Source of the DNA: Corallium rubrum
Lineage: Eukaryota; Cnidaria; Anthozoa; Scleralcyonacea; Coralliidae
Reading direction: 5' to 3'
Assembly (NCBI GenBank): GCA_964035015.1
Contig: OZ036012.1
Coordinates: 257,001-321,000, forward strand
Length of the DNA stretch: 64,000 nt
Shown here: piece by piece, positions 1 to 13,600 of the stretch
Layout of the letters: each line of letters begins with the position of its first letter
Position numbering within the stretch: position 1 is the stretch's first letter
Program-made: the position numbers and the translations under genes
Notes under the pieces: generated by a model
What the model was told of the DNA's origin: nothing
Seen by the model: only the letters and a program-made list of their open reading frames with translations
The model's database searches: none

Positions 1-1052
1 GGTGGCCATGGTACAGGGCATTTTACTGTAACCCATTCCTCCCCTGAGCTATTATATTACTTTATTTTATTAATACTGTATTCATAGTAATCTTACTCTA
101 ATTCCAGACAATTGTACATGTACTTGTCAAAGGAAGCTCCATCAGCAAACCTAGACAGCAACAAATCATCAATTCAAAACCTCATTTCTACTGTTGCCCA
201 ATGCCAGACTATGACACTCATCAGTTCCATCAGATGGACAACCTTCAGCAACTAGCCTAGGCACCAATTAGGTTACCTGTAGACTGTAACTACAAAAGAC
301 TAGTCAAATCTAATTTTTCTCAGTTACAAACTGAATTATATTGTGCACTACGTCGCTATCAAGCGCGGACATCCTGAGAACATTCGAACAACAACTGTGA
401 CTGGTTTTAAACTGTAGATTTTTTAATACTCACAATTTATCTTGAAATTGAAGTCTATGCGAAGCTATTGGCTATATTAGCTATCAAGCACCAAAAATAA
501 GCCGCATCTAGCACATGCAGTCAAAGAAATGACACTAAATCTCGGGAATAAAATAAGTTTAACCCTACCTGAGTATAATCGTCGGTTTATATTTGTACTA
601 ATCTGCGGCACTGCGCTGAATGATATTCATTATGGCACGTCTCAGTCCAAATTTCGAGTATATATATACACTGAAAAGCGGTAATATTTGTTAGTCATCT
701 CATCAACCGAGTCGAGAAAGCTAATTCGTTGTAAAAGTTTGATCCAATTGTAAGAAACTTTGTCTCTCCAGCATCTAAACGTCGCTAACGACCATTCTTA
801 CTCACAATTTACATTTTTATGCGCTAGTGTCATGTGACAATTACGTGATTCATTACCAGGTCTCGCGTATGCGCCAATAGATCGATAAATTGTATGTCAG
901 ATGTAATATTGTATTCTACAAGATTTTTGACTGGATTTTACAAGGTCTTATAAGATTCTGTAAGTTCTTAGAAATTCTTTCTTGAGCCGACTAAAACGGC
1001 CCTTTCATTACATCACTCTGTCTGATTTTATTTGTCTAAGACTTGAAGAGAG
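1..1052. other. No gene seen
   Basis: AT-rich sequence with no coding exon or repeat edge that I can support. Confidence 0.5.
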
Positions 1053-1625
1053 AAATTTGAGAGACCAAAATAGGTGATTAAACAGTTCGGAAAAATAATA
1101 AAACTAATGTTATGCATAGCTAAACAGTCTGACAATCAAAAACTGTTACCAAATAAATAGCAACAGTTGTTGCTATGGCAACAATGACGTTTCAAAATGG
1201 CTGCCAATTACCTAAAAATCAAACTAATTTAATTCGAAAAAAACTTTGGCGACCCGGTATGAGTAATCAATATGCCGATCTTAAAAACATTTTGTAGAAC
1301 GAATTTTTTTAAAAATTAACAACCATGATTTACCGGGGAAAAAATCATTCGTTCTACAGAATTTTTCTAAAATCGGCCTATTGATTACTCATACTTCAAG
1401 AAACGCTTTAATGAAAAATAATTGGGAGTCACAAAAGTTTCTTTCAAACTAAATTAGTTTGAAGGGTAATTGGCAGCCATTTTGAAACGTCATTCTTGCC
1501 ATAACAACAACTGTTGCTATTTATTTGGTAACAGTTTTTGATTGTCAGACTGTTTAACTATGCATAACATTTAGTTTTATTCTTTTCCCGAATTGTTTAT
1601 GCAAGTGTTTTGGACTCTCAAACTT
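1053..1625. mobile_element. Foldback (long palindrome), 570 bp
   Basis: Two arms of roughly 260 bases, inverted copies of each other around a centre near 1335. For example AACAGTCTGACAATCAAAAA at 1124 is mirrored near 1530-1550. No coding capacity; a foldback-type MITE. Confidence 0.8.
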
Positions 1626-1769
1626 GTATTTTCCATTTTTCAAGAAACTGTGTGGAGCCACCTTAACTGGGAATGACTCTGATCAGTTTCTTTGTTATTA
1701 ACGTCATTTATGTTAGGATACTACAGTATATTTTCCCAGGAAGATCCTGCTCAGGGTGCTGCTATTAAT

Positions 1770-2226
1770 TGTCAGGATCCTAGATTTTCCTGGTAGGATC
1801 TAGAGTTGCTCCTGCCGAGTGCCGACCTTTCCTCCCACCCATGCACCTGCCTCTCTCCCAGGATCCTGGTAAGATCCTACTCAGGATCCTAGATTTTCTT
1901 GGTAGGATCCTACTGAGGATCCTAGATTTTCTTGGTAGGATCCTACTGAGGATCCTAGATTTTCTTGGTAGGATCCTACTGAGGATCCTAGATTTTCTTG
2001 GTAGGATCCTACTCAGGATCCTAGATTTTCTTGGTAGGAACCTATGCATGATCCTAGATTTTGTTGGTAGGATCATACTCAGGATCCTAGATTTCCTGCT
2101 AGGATCCTACTCGGGATCCTAGATTTTCTTATTACTGGATCCTGCTCAGGACCCTAGATTTTCCTGGTAGGATTCTACTCAGGATCCCAGATTTTCTTAG
2201 TAGGATCCTACTCAGGATCCTAGAAT
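1770..2226. repeat. 33-bp tandem array with GGATCC
   Basis: The unit CTTGGTAGGATCCTACTGAG plus GATCCTAGATTTT is repeated about a dozen times with scattered changes. The 33-base period makes long open frames on both strands (RILLRILDFLG and RILPRKSRILS, 11 residues each), which are not genes. Confidence 0.9.
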
Positions 2227-3691
2227 GTCTAGTTTTAAGTAATGGTATGCACCCTTCATAAAAAGATCTTCATATTGATTTCAGGATGTTCCCTAACAAA
2301 GATTCTGTGTTCCCTAACCAAGATTCTGATTATAGGCTTCTGTACCCGTACGAAAACGAAAGATCTTACAAGGTCTTTAAATAGACTATGATAGGTCTTG
2401 GAGACCTTTCCTAGACCTTTTCTAGACAATTATAAGATTTCAATAGTCTGTCAAATGTCTTGCAAGACCTTTGTGCCGCGATTGTCCTGAAAAGTCTTGA
2501 GAAAAAGTCTTGAAAAGTCTTAAATAGATCTACTAAATAGATTAGGCAAAGTATTTTGCCTTAAAGGTCTAGTCATATGCCGCAAGGTCTAGCAAGTAGC
2601 AATTAACGTCATTTAGGTAAAATCAGAATTAGTTTGAGTCCGCTGTATAGCACGCAAAGTTTGTGCAGTGACACAAATTTATCTGTCTAAGGTTCGCTGC
2701 AAAATTTATGGAAGATTCTTATTTTACACATGCAGTTCGTCAATACTATAGCTTTCGCTATGGGCTCGGGTTAGATTCAAACCGTAATATTTGTCGTAGG
2801 TTAAACTAAAGAATGAGCCGTTTAGTCCAAATACTAAACTGATGAGACGTTTTGAAATATTTTTTACAGTTGTCTGATTGCATGAGCGCATGCATGTACT
2901 TTTACTTCGAATTCTTTTAATACAACAATACCGCGGCCTAACCTTGGCAGGAAATAGAAAAAATACTTTGTTCTGATGCCGAAGAGATAACTTGCAAACA
3001 TGATTATTATCATTGAACACTGTATAAGGACGTTATAGGCAGTAACTTGTGGCAGTTCTCGTATGCTAACCCAATCTAATACCTATGAATCTTAAGCCTA
3101 AATAAAATATAATACTCATTGACGACTATTAAACTTTTCCTAGCCTGCGCTGCAAATCTCGTCAAAGATGCTTGCGGCTAATGAGTAATTCTATCTCGGT
3201 CAAGTGTCAACTGATAAACCATTTTGGCGCCTGCACTTAAACATTTGAATACTGTGCGTAAAGAAACAGGATTCCTTGGTCCTCTTGAGTGGAGATTCAA
3301 TGATTGAACCTGTTTAAGAAAGAAGGAAAAGTGCGCTGGTACTTGCATTTAAAGCTATAGCTCTTAGCTGCTCTCAGTTTGCTGACATGGCATTTACAAA
3401 GAAGCACCATGAGAGGTAAGGTTTCTCCTGTATGTAATCGCGTTACAGTGCTGCTTATAATCTGTATTACTGGCTTTTTTCGTAGTCCTATACATTATCA
3501 TTTTGTGTAAATTCTTCTAATTGGCATCGCGTGTATTTACGTTAAACTGAATCGAATCCGCCAGATGACCAGATCGAGGTTAATAGTTTTGTCTATACTT
3601 GCTTTTTAAATATCCAACATATATTTTATTAGTACGAAAGAACATTTTGTAGTTGTTAGCCCAGAATCACTGTTGAGCGGCTTGAGCCTTA

Positions 3692-3899
3692 TCAAACGAG
3701 AACGCAAGTCATCACAAGTTGGCAGTCACGCTATCTCAGCCAGCCCCTCTGAATAATTTCCCAAAATATTATGAACCATGACAAAGTTAAAACTTGTTTA
3801 AAACACTCATGAAACCTTTATTTTGTTAATTTAGGTGTTCGAACGACCGCCACAGAAATTTGTGACTGCCAACTTGCGATGACTTGCGTTCTCGTTTGA
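3692..3899. mobile_element. MITE with TTA target duplication (Harbinger-like)
   Basis: Inverted ends TCAAACGAGAACGCAAGTCA (3692) and TGACTTGCGTTCTCGTTTGA (to 3899), flanked by TTA at 3689-3691 and 3900-3902. Three-base TTA/TAA duplications are typical of PIF/Harbinger. A relative sits in the TMEM19 intron (62697-63303). Confidence 0.75.
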
Positions 3900-3903
3900 T
3901 TAT

Positions 3904-4230
3904 AAAAGGGGTGTTTACATGAGGCCAGCCAGAACTCAGGACGGACAGCTAGAGTTTTCCATTTTGGTTTTTGTTTACATGAGGTCGGCCTTGAAATTAT
4001 ATAGACTTGGTTCCTCTGTTGCTTCAAGATTCATGTCAATTGTCTTCCAGCTTGTGAGTTGTGACCGCCAGAGAAGAATTATTTCATGTGGATTTGACAC
4101 TAATCTCATTTACACAACGCGGCGTGAACTGAAACTGAATCTCAGGCCGGACTCATGAAAACGATCAACAGTAAAAATACTACAACCGACCAAAAGTCAA
4201 ACACCATATAGATCAGTGCAAACACCCCCT
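3904..4230. mobile_element. Possible MITE, weak ends
   Basis: Ends GGGGTGTTTACA and TGCAAACACCCC face each other, with CCGGCCT-type words inside. The degree of match is low, so this is tentative. Confidence 0.35.
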
Positions 4231-4602
4231 AACTACATGTATCCGCGGTCACAGTGGTTCTAGTGTAATCATTGATATTCAATTGCGTATATGTTTCACG
4301 ACTTCGCGTGTTCTGTAATGATTTAATGGGATATACTTATTTAAATAAAAGTAAAATACTTTTGATGAATTATTTAGGCCATTTCAAGACCTTTCGAAAT
4401 CTCTCTAGACCTTTCAAGACCTTTTTGTTCTAGCAGCGAATGTCTTGAAAAGGTCTTTCGACCTGTCAAATTAGGATCACGGGCAAGACATTTGGAAGAC
4501 ATTTACTTTAGGCGATCTCTAGATCTTTCCCAGACAATTTTCTAGACGTTTTCAAGACTTTTTCAAGGTCTTTAAAAGGTCTTACATTTTCCTACGGGTA
4601 AA

Positions 4603-5088
4603 GCTTAGAATCCTGTCAGGCTCCTGGTTAGGATCATGTTAAGTTTAGGATCCTGTCAGGATCTTGATTAGGATCCTGCATAGCTTCCTCCTGTAGTAAA
4701 ACTGAACCAATAAGAGATACTCCTCAATACTTGACTTCCAGAGAGAACAGTTTAAATATGACTGCTAAGGCTATTCAGTATAAATAAAGCTAATTTAGTT
4801 TACTCCAGTTTCTTCCTCTAGTAACACTGTTCAGGATGCTGTCAGGATCCTGGCTAGAATCCTGCAAAGTTCAGGATCTTGATTAGGACCCTGCAAAGTT
4901 CAGGATACTGTCAGGATCCTGGTTAGGATCCTGCTAAGTTCAGGATCCTGTCAGGATCCTGGTTAGGATCCTGCTAAGTTCAGGATCCTGTCAGGATCCT
5001 GGTTAGGATCCTGTTATACTTAGGATCCTGACAGGATCCTACAGGATCCTGTAAGATCCTCTAGGATCCTGTTTAGGATTTCTACCAG
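4603..5088. repeat. 40-bp tandem array with GGATCC, interrupted
   Basis: The unit is GTTCAGGATCCTGTCAGGAT plus CCTGGTTAGGATCCTGCTAA. The array is interrupted by unrelated sequence at about 4690-4830. Confidence 0.85.
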
Positions 5089-5094
5089 GGAAGG

Positions 5095-5507
5095 CCTTGG
5101 GAACAAGGTTGTGAATGGATGCGTAAATTTTCCAAATATTGCAGTTTTGTAAAAGTTAGGAGGGTGACACACACGCCAATGAATACACACACTGTCACCC
5201 CCACTCTCGCTACAGACCTCAAGCCCTGATCTGCATTAAGCCAAAATATGTTATATATTTAAAGATTTTAAGACCCTTATCTTTCGCTCAAGTGTCCTCA
5301 AAATTTGTCAAAACGCAGGAAATTCCACTTAAGAGACCCACACTACAAAAATTTTCAAAACGGATTTGCCCAAAAACGACAAAAAAACCCAACAAAACCT
5401 ACAAATGTGTCATCACAAATGTGAAGGTGGGGTCATAAACCAATTTTGAACATGTGCCGAGGGGGGCCTAGAATGGAAAAAAAGATTCGAAACCACTATT
5501 GTACGTG
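5095..5507. other. No gene seen
   Basis: Unique-looking AT-rich sequence. GACCTCAAGCCCT at 5216 also occurs at the edge of a MITE at 62683. Confidence 0.5.
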
Positions 5508-5816
5508 TTAAGCCCGGTTAGACGGGGTTAGTACTTGGATGGGTGACCGCTTGGGAATGACCCCGTTGTCCGGCTTGGACTCATGTGAGTAGAGTTTGTA
5601 GTTGATCTCTCCTGTGCTTCGAGGGTTTTTCGCCGGGTGCTCCGGTTTTCCTCCCTCCATAAAATCAACACCTAACATCTCAGCTGTGATCCGTGGTCTG
5701 AACTGTGTCGTTGGCGGCTGCTTCGAGCGCCTTGATATGCCTCGACACGGCCACGTTGATCTGCGTCCTTTGCAATTCAGCCACTGGCTGCAAGTAAGGA
5801 TGATTAGCCCCCAGTC

Positions 5817-5847
<31 letters not shown>

Positions 5848-5850
5848 TTC
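5508..5850 (+). repeat. 5S rRNA-headed SINE ending in (ACTT)n
   Basis: The head TTAGTACTTGGATGGGTGAC matches the 3' half of 5S rRNA including the internal promoter box C. A body with TCGAGGGTTTTTCGCCGGGT follows, and the tail is a run of TTAC at 5815-5847. Other copies are near 37213, 45846, 49332 and 50903. Confidence 0.85.
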
Positions 5851-8800
5851 TCCAAGTCCAAACTCTTTCTGAGCAGATCATCCGCTACAAATATTGACAC
5901 TTGGCTGTCTATTTCTTTTCATAATTCAAACAGTATGTAGGAACATACGTATATCTTCACGATTATCATCACTTCAAATATCATACACAATCCAACAGGG
6001 TTCTTCGAATTTCAAAGCAGCATTAAATAACCATTTAAAAGTATTAACACCATGCAGAACTTTTACCAGAAAGACGCCATATACTGTATGAAGGGAGTAA
6101 AAGGTAACTGAGTCAGCGATAGATCAGCGGATTCGCGCACAAGAGTACATCAAAATAAAAGCACATACTCCAGGGGGAGAGTATACTTTGAAAACAGTCA
6201 GAGGAGGTTGGACAAGTCACGCAAAGCATCATGGTCCTAACGCTAAAATCGATTCATTTGCATCTGACCGCAGACCAGGAATGAACTCGCCCTTGTGAAC
6301 TAGATGCACAAAAACTGTTGAAAACTCGTCACAGTTGATCCAGAATTTATAAATCTGATGGGCAGGAAAATATGAGAACCATCCGTGACGATCATAGACA
6401 ATTAATATGATCAGATTGTGCTTTATTTGGCGTATATTCATGACAATGGCGGATGGGCATTCAAGATAGTTTTCAAGGACTGCTCAATCCTTCGGATTCG
6501 ACGCATTTTACGTTACAAATAATGGAACAAATCAGAAATGAATTTAGATACTTACAATGAAGGATATTTGGTTGTGTGGTGCAACGTGTGATTCGTTACA
6601 ACTGGAGAAAAGCGTGAGGTGAGATTTGAGAAATCAACATTATTTGTTGTTTAGTGGTTTATGATTTCCCTCTTCCTTCATACTTTAGCTCACTTGTATC
6701 CCAAATTTTATAAAATTGTGAAAGCTAGCCTAAAATTTATTATTCAATAACTATCTTGTATTTTTCTTTGTATTAAGGTGAATTCAAAATCCAAAGTCGA
6801 TTTAATAATTGCCTCCAGGCTCCAGAATCTATTGATAAACTTGGTATATAACTGGTCAAATGTTCAAATATTGTTATTTTATCAAATAAAGTGTATTTCC
6901 TGTATCCTAATAATATATGTAAATAAGGAACTTGAATAAAATTAAAATGTTGCTCAATATTGATCTTACATTTTTGCAGTCAAGCATACCCCCCCCCCCC
7001 TGCCAAGAAAACATCAACTTTAGAGAGGGCATCAGGAAAGTGAATGGGTTAATCAAACTATAAGACAGACAAAGTCCAATAAATGAACTATAAGACAGAC
7101 AAAGTCCAGCCCAAGGGTGTCTGTCTTAGACAGAGTTCACAGTCTGTCTATCAGTATGTACATGCAGTAGCACTCAAAGGCAAAGGGATGAATAATATCC
7201 AGGCATTTAATTAGGCTTTGAGACACAACATTTGAATTGTACGCTATGTGAGATAATACCTCTGTTAAAATTTTATTAGTTATATCCACAATTATGCATT
7301 GTTATGATGTAATTATACAACTGATAACATGCAAAACATCAAACTACATATTTGAATGTTATTTGGCAAAAGAGAATCCATCAATTTATAATCATAAAAA
7401 TCCTGTTCAGATCGGTGCTTGTGCCCAGGCAAGTTATTCCAACACTGACATCTGTACTGTATCTCTTCGCTTCCTGTAAAAAATAGGAAGTGAGATGAAA
7501 TTATTAACCCTTTCATGTCTTAAAAGGTGACTGTACAGCCAATACCTAACTATTGTATTCACTTCATGGGTGTACAAATCAAGGGGTGGACACAAGGGCA
7601 CATGCCCTCCCCCCTCCCCCCCCCCCCCCCACACACACACACACACTTGGCTAAAGTCCTATAATAAATATTTGTATACTAAAAAACAATACGAACAACA
7701 ACAGATTAGCAAAAAAAAAAATTAATACTACAACTACAATATATTATTCACAATAACAATGACCAACAACAATAAACTACAAATAATTATCCACATATCA
7801 ATTTTAATAATCATATGCTGTCATGGAACACAATGTTAATTAATATATAAAAAAATATCTATACATATCAGGCCTGTATACATATATAGCAGATCTTTAG
7901 TACATTCTGTAATAATATTTACAGAATATATGTAGGCCTGATATGTATACATTTTTTCCAGAATGGTGTTTTTATACAGCGAGGTCAAGCGTTTTGGACC
8001 ATAAAAACAGACAAATATCAAATTTTACTCTTTAATAATTGTCCACTACTCATTCTACACTTACTCTAAAGAATAAAGCTCGAAATATTAAGAAACTTCC
8101 AAAATTCTTGAGAAAAAAACAAGCTTTAGTGGCGAAAGGCGTCAAAGGCCCTCTTAAATTTATTAGGCGCCATCTTAGCAAATGCCGAAATACCATGGTC
8201 GGTTCAAAGGCGAATATCTCGAAAACGGTTGAGAGGTCACCGGGGGTCGTCTGGATAGAATCCAAGATTAGACATTTGTTCAACTTATTACGCAAAAATT
8301 AGAGAATTCGAACCGTTGGAATTCGAGATTTTTTGCTTTGAAGATTGTTGACAAACCGGAAGTCGGGTCTTCGCTTAGGGCGACACGACCTACATAAACC
8401 ATCAAAATAAAGTAGAAAACTACATTTACCTTGCAAAATCCTGCAGATATGGATAGTCCAACAATATATCAAACGATATCGCTGCTTTTTTAAAGAAAAA
8501 AATGAATGACAATAGCGTAATATTCGGTATTCTAAGTCCAATGCAAAATTTTCAGCCGATCAAACGATGAGAAAATAAGCCATTTCATTGGTCGAGATAT
8601 TCACGTGGTACTTGTCCAACCACCTCTGGAAAACAGTATTCACTAAAACTCGCATAAGAATTGTGTAAATCTGCTAGTGGGTCTTGTTATCCCCGAGCCG
8701 GGCGACGGGCCGAAGGCCCGGAGCCCGGTGAGGGTGCTAATCTCGACACGCGTGGAGTTCATTTTACACGCGTGTAGAAAAAGCAAGGCAGACGAAAATC

Positions 8801-10273
8801 TGGAAGCTGTTTATATATATATATACGTCGTAGGGTGTCGTGCGGTAAGAATTGTTGTACTGGTGACTGACAAAGAAGCACCACAACATTTTAAACTAAA
8901 TCTATGGCTATATTTTGCGAAACGAAAGAAACGAAATGGAGCCCGCTCTACTAAAACAACAAACGGCGGTTTAATATGTCTTGAAGAGAAACCAGAAAAC
9001 CTGAAGATACTAAAGACACTAAACGCTTTATGGTAAACAAAAAGTCGATCTGAATTGGCAATGTTTGTGGTAACTCAGGTAGGGGATTTGTATATTTATT
9101 TTGCTGATTGGATTCATTGTATTAAGTGCCAAGACCGGCAATACGTTTAAATAAAAGCCCTTTCATAGTCACTCGTCCGTTAAACTTAATCTAGCATCTA
9201 TTATATAAAGTTTAATACATTGTGTGTTGTTTTCATGTTTTCGCTTAAACCTAAATGATATACAGCTCCACTTATATTCGTGCTTACCATTTTAAAAACT
9301 TGTAAAACTTATCTGGACGTGGTGTTTTTCATTGACTGTGTATATGCACTTCTTATTATTTATAATACTCATGGGCCAACTTTGCCGATTTTCTAGGCAG
9401 TATTTCCAAATTTCCGCCAGAAACGTTGTCTGTTTAATATTTCTTTCTGGAATCCGATTCTACTGAATTGTTTTTATCTCAGACTTTATATTATAAATGT
9501 AGTTTTGGAGCTGTTAACTTTTAATTCTGCCTTTGCAAAACATGTATGCAGAACAGCAGAGGGAAGCCATTTAAAGACTTGCTAAAAATAATTCCCTTGG
9601 AAACCTATAAACAATGAATATATGTTTTACAGCTATAGTTCAATTAATGAAACCTAAGTTTTGCTTTCAAATGTTCAATTTTCAAATCAGAAATCTGAAA
9701 GTAAACAGTTAGTCACCCTATAAATGCATATCAGGAGGGCTTTAATATTTTAATCAGGGGGTGTGTGTTTCAAAAATACATATAAAATTTAAAGATGATC
9801 TGTGTGTCATTAATACAACAAAAACAGAAATTAGGGGAGGGGGGGGGGGGGTTAAAAAATGCATATAAAGCAGGCGAGGGGTTGTTGCATTCATGTATTT
9901 CTAGTAGTATATTAAGTTTAGTAGTAAACGTCGTTACTGATCATAGGAAGGGGAGAGTTTTTACTGTGGAGGGAGAGTGTTATTTGGGAAGGTGTACTTT
10001 TTTTTACTTTTTTTTTTTTTTGGGCGGGGGGGGGGGGGGGTACTTTCTAGGGGGGTTACTTTAAAGAGGTGGTTACTTTAGGAGAGATCAGCGGATTACT
10101 TCAGAAGAGCGTTTACTTTTAAAATTTTGCAGTACACTTAGATATGCACTTAATTTAAGAGTTAGGTGCACTTTAAAAAAGAGTAAATAGGAAGATTTTT
10201 TCTAGACGTAACATCCCAACAATGTAATACAATGCAATGTGGTATTGCGTACTATTTTTAACTTTAATCACCT
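5851..10273. other. No gene supported; low-complexity tracts
   Basis: Poly-C/(AC)n at 7610-7645, a 31-bp duplication at 7052-7110, G/T-rich low complexity at 9830-10060, and GC-rich hairpin words at 8690-8785. Open frames at 6229-6441, 8039-8302 and 8677-9036 show no recognisable domain and no matching splice context. Confidence 0.5.
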
Positions 10274-10279
10274 TTTATT
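10274..10279 (-). terminator. Candidate polyadenylation signal for the TLDc gene
   Basis: AATAAA on the minus strand about 85 bases after the TAA of the last exon. The position is right for cleavage nearby; nothing else supports it. Confidence 0.45.
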
Positions 10280-10363
10280 GTTTCAGGAAAAACAATATTT
10301 CTTTAATTAACACAATGCGTGTTCTACTTTAATTTTAGTGATTTTTTAAAAGACGTTGACAGT

Positions 10364-10686
10364 TTAACCAAAGTAAAACACTTCTACTTCAGATGGAGTG
10401 AAACGATAACTGCCAGCCAAGAGAGCTCGGGTGTTGCTGCTGCCACGGCTGTAGCCAGATGGAGGTTGATATGTGTAACCAAAATTTGTGTAAGAGCTTG
10501 TTGACGAGTGAGCGTTGTTGACGATGTAGAGATCATAACCGTATCCAAAGGTGGGTCCATAACCAGAATAGTCGCGAATTGCGTACTGACTCTTTCGGTA
10601 GACTGGAGCTTTAAATGGCTTCAAATCGTCTTTATTTCGGAGAGAGAAAAGAAACGCGTTCGAGCTTGATTTATAACCACCTGATC
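10364..10686 (-). CDS. TLDc gene, last exon: C-terminal half of TLDc domain and stop
   Basis: Acceptor TTTTTAG, phase 1; the split Gly joins the previous exon to give [20 protein letters not shown]. It continues [56 protein letters not shown] and [17 protein letters not shown], then TAA. NAF-x-FSL, GPTFG-x-G-x-D-x-x-I and EVEVF are TLDc C-terminal landmarks. The domain length is normal. A minus-strand AATAAA lies at 10274-10279, about 85 bases past the stop. Confidence 0.92.
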
Positions 10687-13600
10687 CTAAAAACAAAAGA
10701 AAATAACAAATAGTTTCAAACTGTTTTCAAATACTAATATTAAAGGAGGTTATGTCACGCTATTTTTAGCCTCGATTGTCTTATGTTGAAATTCTGAGAT
10801 GCAAACTTCAAAATTAAAGCTGTACATTAATTCAATTATAAAATATGAGTTACCCAACAACTATGGAAGATTTTTGAAACTTTAAGACAAAGTTTTTACA
10901 CAAATTAGTCTAAACTTGGTTACTCCCAGGCCACCAGAAATCAAGATGTCACATTTGCAATACCCTTCAATCTCGCCTTAATTTTGATTACCTGTATTTC
11001 TGTGCAGGTTTCTAGTATCTCATATGTTTTATATAATATATATCCGTTATTACAAAATTTTGGACAATTTTAAGTTTCTGTAAGGATTGCTAAAGATAGG
11101 GTGAGCCTCTTTAGATTATTGAAATATTTTTTCAAACCAAACGTTGAATTTACAATAATACTCTCATGCGTACCAAAGTAGGAACTACTTAACGGAGAGC
11201 GAGGTAATTACAGTAAAATATCAAACTGAGGTCTTGTTGTCTAGAATGAGTGATAGCGAGGTTAATACGTTCAACACCGAGGTGTGATACTTTACAGTAA
11301 AGACCAAACGGGCGAGGTTATTAAGTAGTTTATTATATGGCACTTTTTATTCAAAAATCAATCATGCATTTTCTGGTCTCCGCTTCCTTTAACTTCGTCA
11401 AAATACAGAACTAGGGTTCTGCTGTTTATTTTCGTCTCAATATTAAAATTTACTTTTAGAATGTAAGTAATCATCTATTTCAGATATTTTTTATTGTTTT
11501 GAGATAATAAAAGATTTTTAAGTCGTGTTTTTTTAGAATTTGGTTGTTTGTTTTTAATCGTAAGACCAATTCACGTCAGCAACCAATCACGGCGCACGAT
11601 TTCAACGGAAGTAACCTGTGCCATATAAGAAAAGAAATCCCGTTTCAATATCCTTTTTTATCCTTTTGTCGAAGAACGCTTAAATGACAAATTACCGCAT
11701 TACTGTCATTTGCAGCGAAGTGGAAACACCGCCCGTCAAAACATGTTCAAAACATGTTCAAAAGTTAACCGTTTTGAAATTGACACCGTAGGATTGGCGA
11801 GACGTGATTGGCTAAGAGTACAAGCATGTATCGAAGGGAAACAAAATGTGTTTCCAAAATAGAACATGTTTTGACGGGCGGTGTTTCCACTTAGGTGCAA
11901 GCGACTGTAAGGTGTTTAGACCATTGTGATCTTTGGAGCATCTCGAGAAAGAAATACAATGTTTACTAGTTGACAGAGCGTGAGGTCTGTACTTCCACTG
12001 GTGTCATGTTGCACGGGAGTTTTTATAGACGTACCAAAATAGGTCAATACTTACGGTAACGTGCGGCAATTCAATTTTATGGTAGAACTGTAGTTTATAA
12101 TTTAAAAAAAATTAAACAATTTTTAAATGTTGGACATGCTAAAATTACTTGAGTGATTAACCAACAGCATTTTCCGTAGGCAATGTAGTCAAATAAATTT
12201 CGAAGAGAAATATTACCGAAAAAAGGTGAGCCCTCAGTGTTTTGACCAGCGCGGAGAAAGGACTTCAAGTAGTCAAATGAGGGGTGTTTTTTACGAAAAT
12301 AGTGATAATCACGTGAAACTAATTATGTCTATCAACTGATTTAACTGTTTAACATACTTAATCTCATCTATCTCGTGCATAAACTGTTTTAAATGCTTAT
12401 AATATAGAGGGGGACATTGAGATTTTCGCTATTGCAATAGCGGTATCAGTGCTGGTTTTGTACTGTATTTTGGTAATTTTGCAGCTTCGGTGGGGTATTT
12501 TGTTTTATCCATTCAAGCAGTTTTGGCATTCCTTTTGGCATTCATTTCTTTTTGGCTGTATTACGGTTCAGAGTACCAATGTTCCATTCATAATAGTGCG
12601 CCGTTCTACTGCTTAACCACAAAGCTCGGTTTTCGTATAAGGTTGGGTCCATATTTTTATGCAGTGACCTAAAATTAAAACTGAACAGTCCGAACAACCA
12701 TTCAAAGCTATATTCTATTTTTATATAATCGTTCCAATCGCTTAGTGCTCAAGTCGATTGCGTGTAGCTGCTCGACTCAAATCAACAACTTTAGCGCAAA
12801 TAGTTAAAATGATACTATAACTATATCGTTTCTACCCAGCGCATAACTTTGCGCGCGTGAATTTTGCAAATTGAATAGGTATAACTCCAGTCTTTTTTGT
12901 TCCAGTAAGTAATGAATTGGGTGGAGACATGTTTTGGCTCCATCTCAGTTGAAGCCGCAACTCTACGAACGATTTTTAGATGCACAACTGCAAGTGATGG
13001 AATCAATGTGGAGCGCGGTCCGTTAAAATCGCATGGAGCACCACCCGCAAAAGTCTCTGACGTGCAGTCTGTTACTAATTGGACGAGAAACAGGGTCCTT
13101 AAAAATCGCACGTACACAGCGGCTTGTAAAAACGGCATATATAAAACACGCGTGAAAATCGCACGTGGAGATTGCAAAGACGACGCGACAGCTGCTAAAA
13201 TTGCACAAAAAGTTTTGAAACTGAATTTAATTAGTTCGTAAAGCTTCTGTGGATTTCTTTTGAGAAACCTATTTTTCATACTGTTTAGCATATTGCCCTA
13301 AATAGTCACAAATTTAAATAATACTTTTGACAAAGTTTGTCCCTTTATCTAGCCGCTATACCGTACTCCAGAACGTCGACAGTTTGATAAAAAAGTTGCG
13401 TCGATAAAAAAGAATGCAAGGAAGTGGCTTGTGCGGGAACCGCATATTAACTGGAAAACAAAAGTATTCAGGTTAGACTGTTCAGCCATCATTTTCGAAT
13501 AAGTATGCGCTGGCTATACAATGATAACAATGGCATCTGGGAAAGCTGGCAATCGCTCCGATGATCTTGTGGCCGGAGTGAATATGTCGACCTCCGCTAT

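Larger units (their letters stand above)
1737..5094. mobile_element. Non-autonomous element with mirrored GGATCC arrays at both ends
   Basis: Both ends carry tandem arrays rich in GGATCC (1737-2226 and 4603-5088). Inside each array is a zone of degenerate AGACCTTT/AAGGTCTT words (about 2340-2600 and 4375-4600), in mirrored order. Both outer edges carry a CCTGGTAG or CCAGG motif. This symmetry suggests one 3.36-kb transposon with array-type subterminal repeats. No transposase frame seen. Confidence 0.5.

Noticed and set aside
1780-2122. Long open frames on both strands with 11-residue repeats (RILLRILDFLG, RILSRILPRKS)
   Set aside because: Direct result of a 33-bp tandem array lacking stops; not a protein.
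5894-6091. Frame with SSNFKAALNNHLK, similar to a LINE tail
   Set aside because: Too short and generic; follows a SINE with no RT sequence nearby.
6229-6441. 70-residue minus-strand frame HGWFSYFPAHQIYKFWINCD...
   Set aside because: Somewhat protein-like, but not recognised and without clear splice sites; could be tested by BLASTX.
8039-8302. Basic 87-residue plus-strand frame
   Set aside because: Mirrored by an equally long minus-strand frame; no domain.
8677-9036. 119-residue plus-strand frame
   Set aside because: Runs through a GC-rich hairpin and a TA tract; no domain or splice context.
12821-13291. 156-residue minus-strand frame in repeat copy A
   Set aside because: Broken by indels in copy B (21113-21557) and overlapped by an equally long frame on the other strand; no domain.
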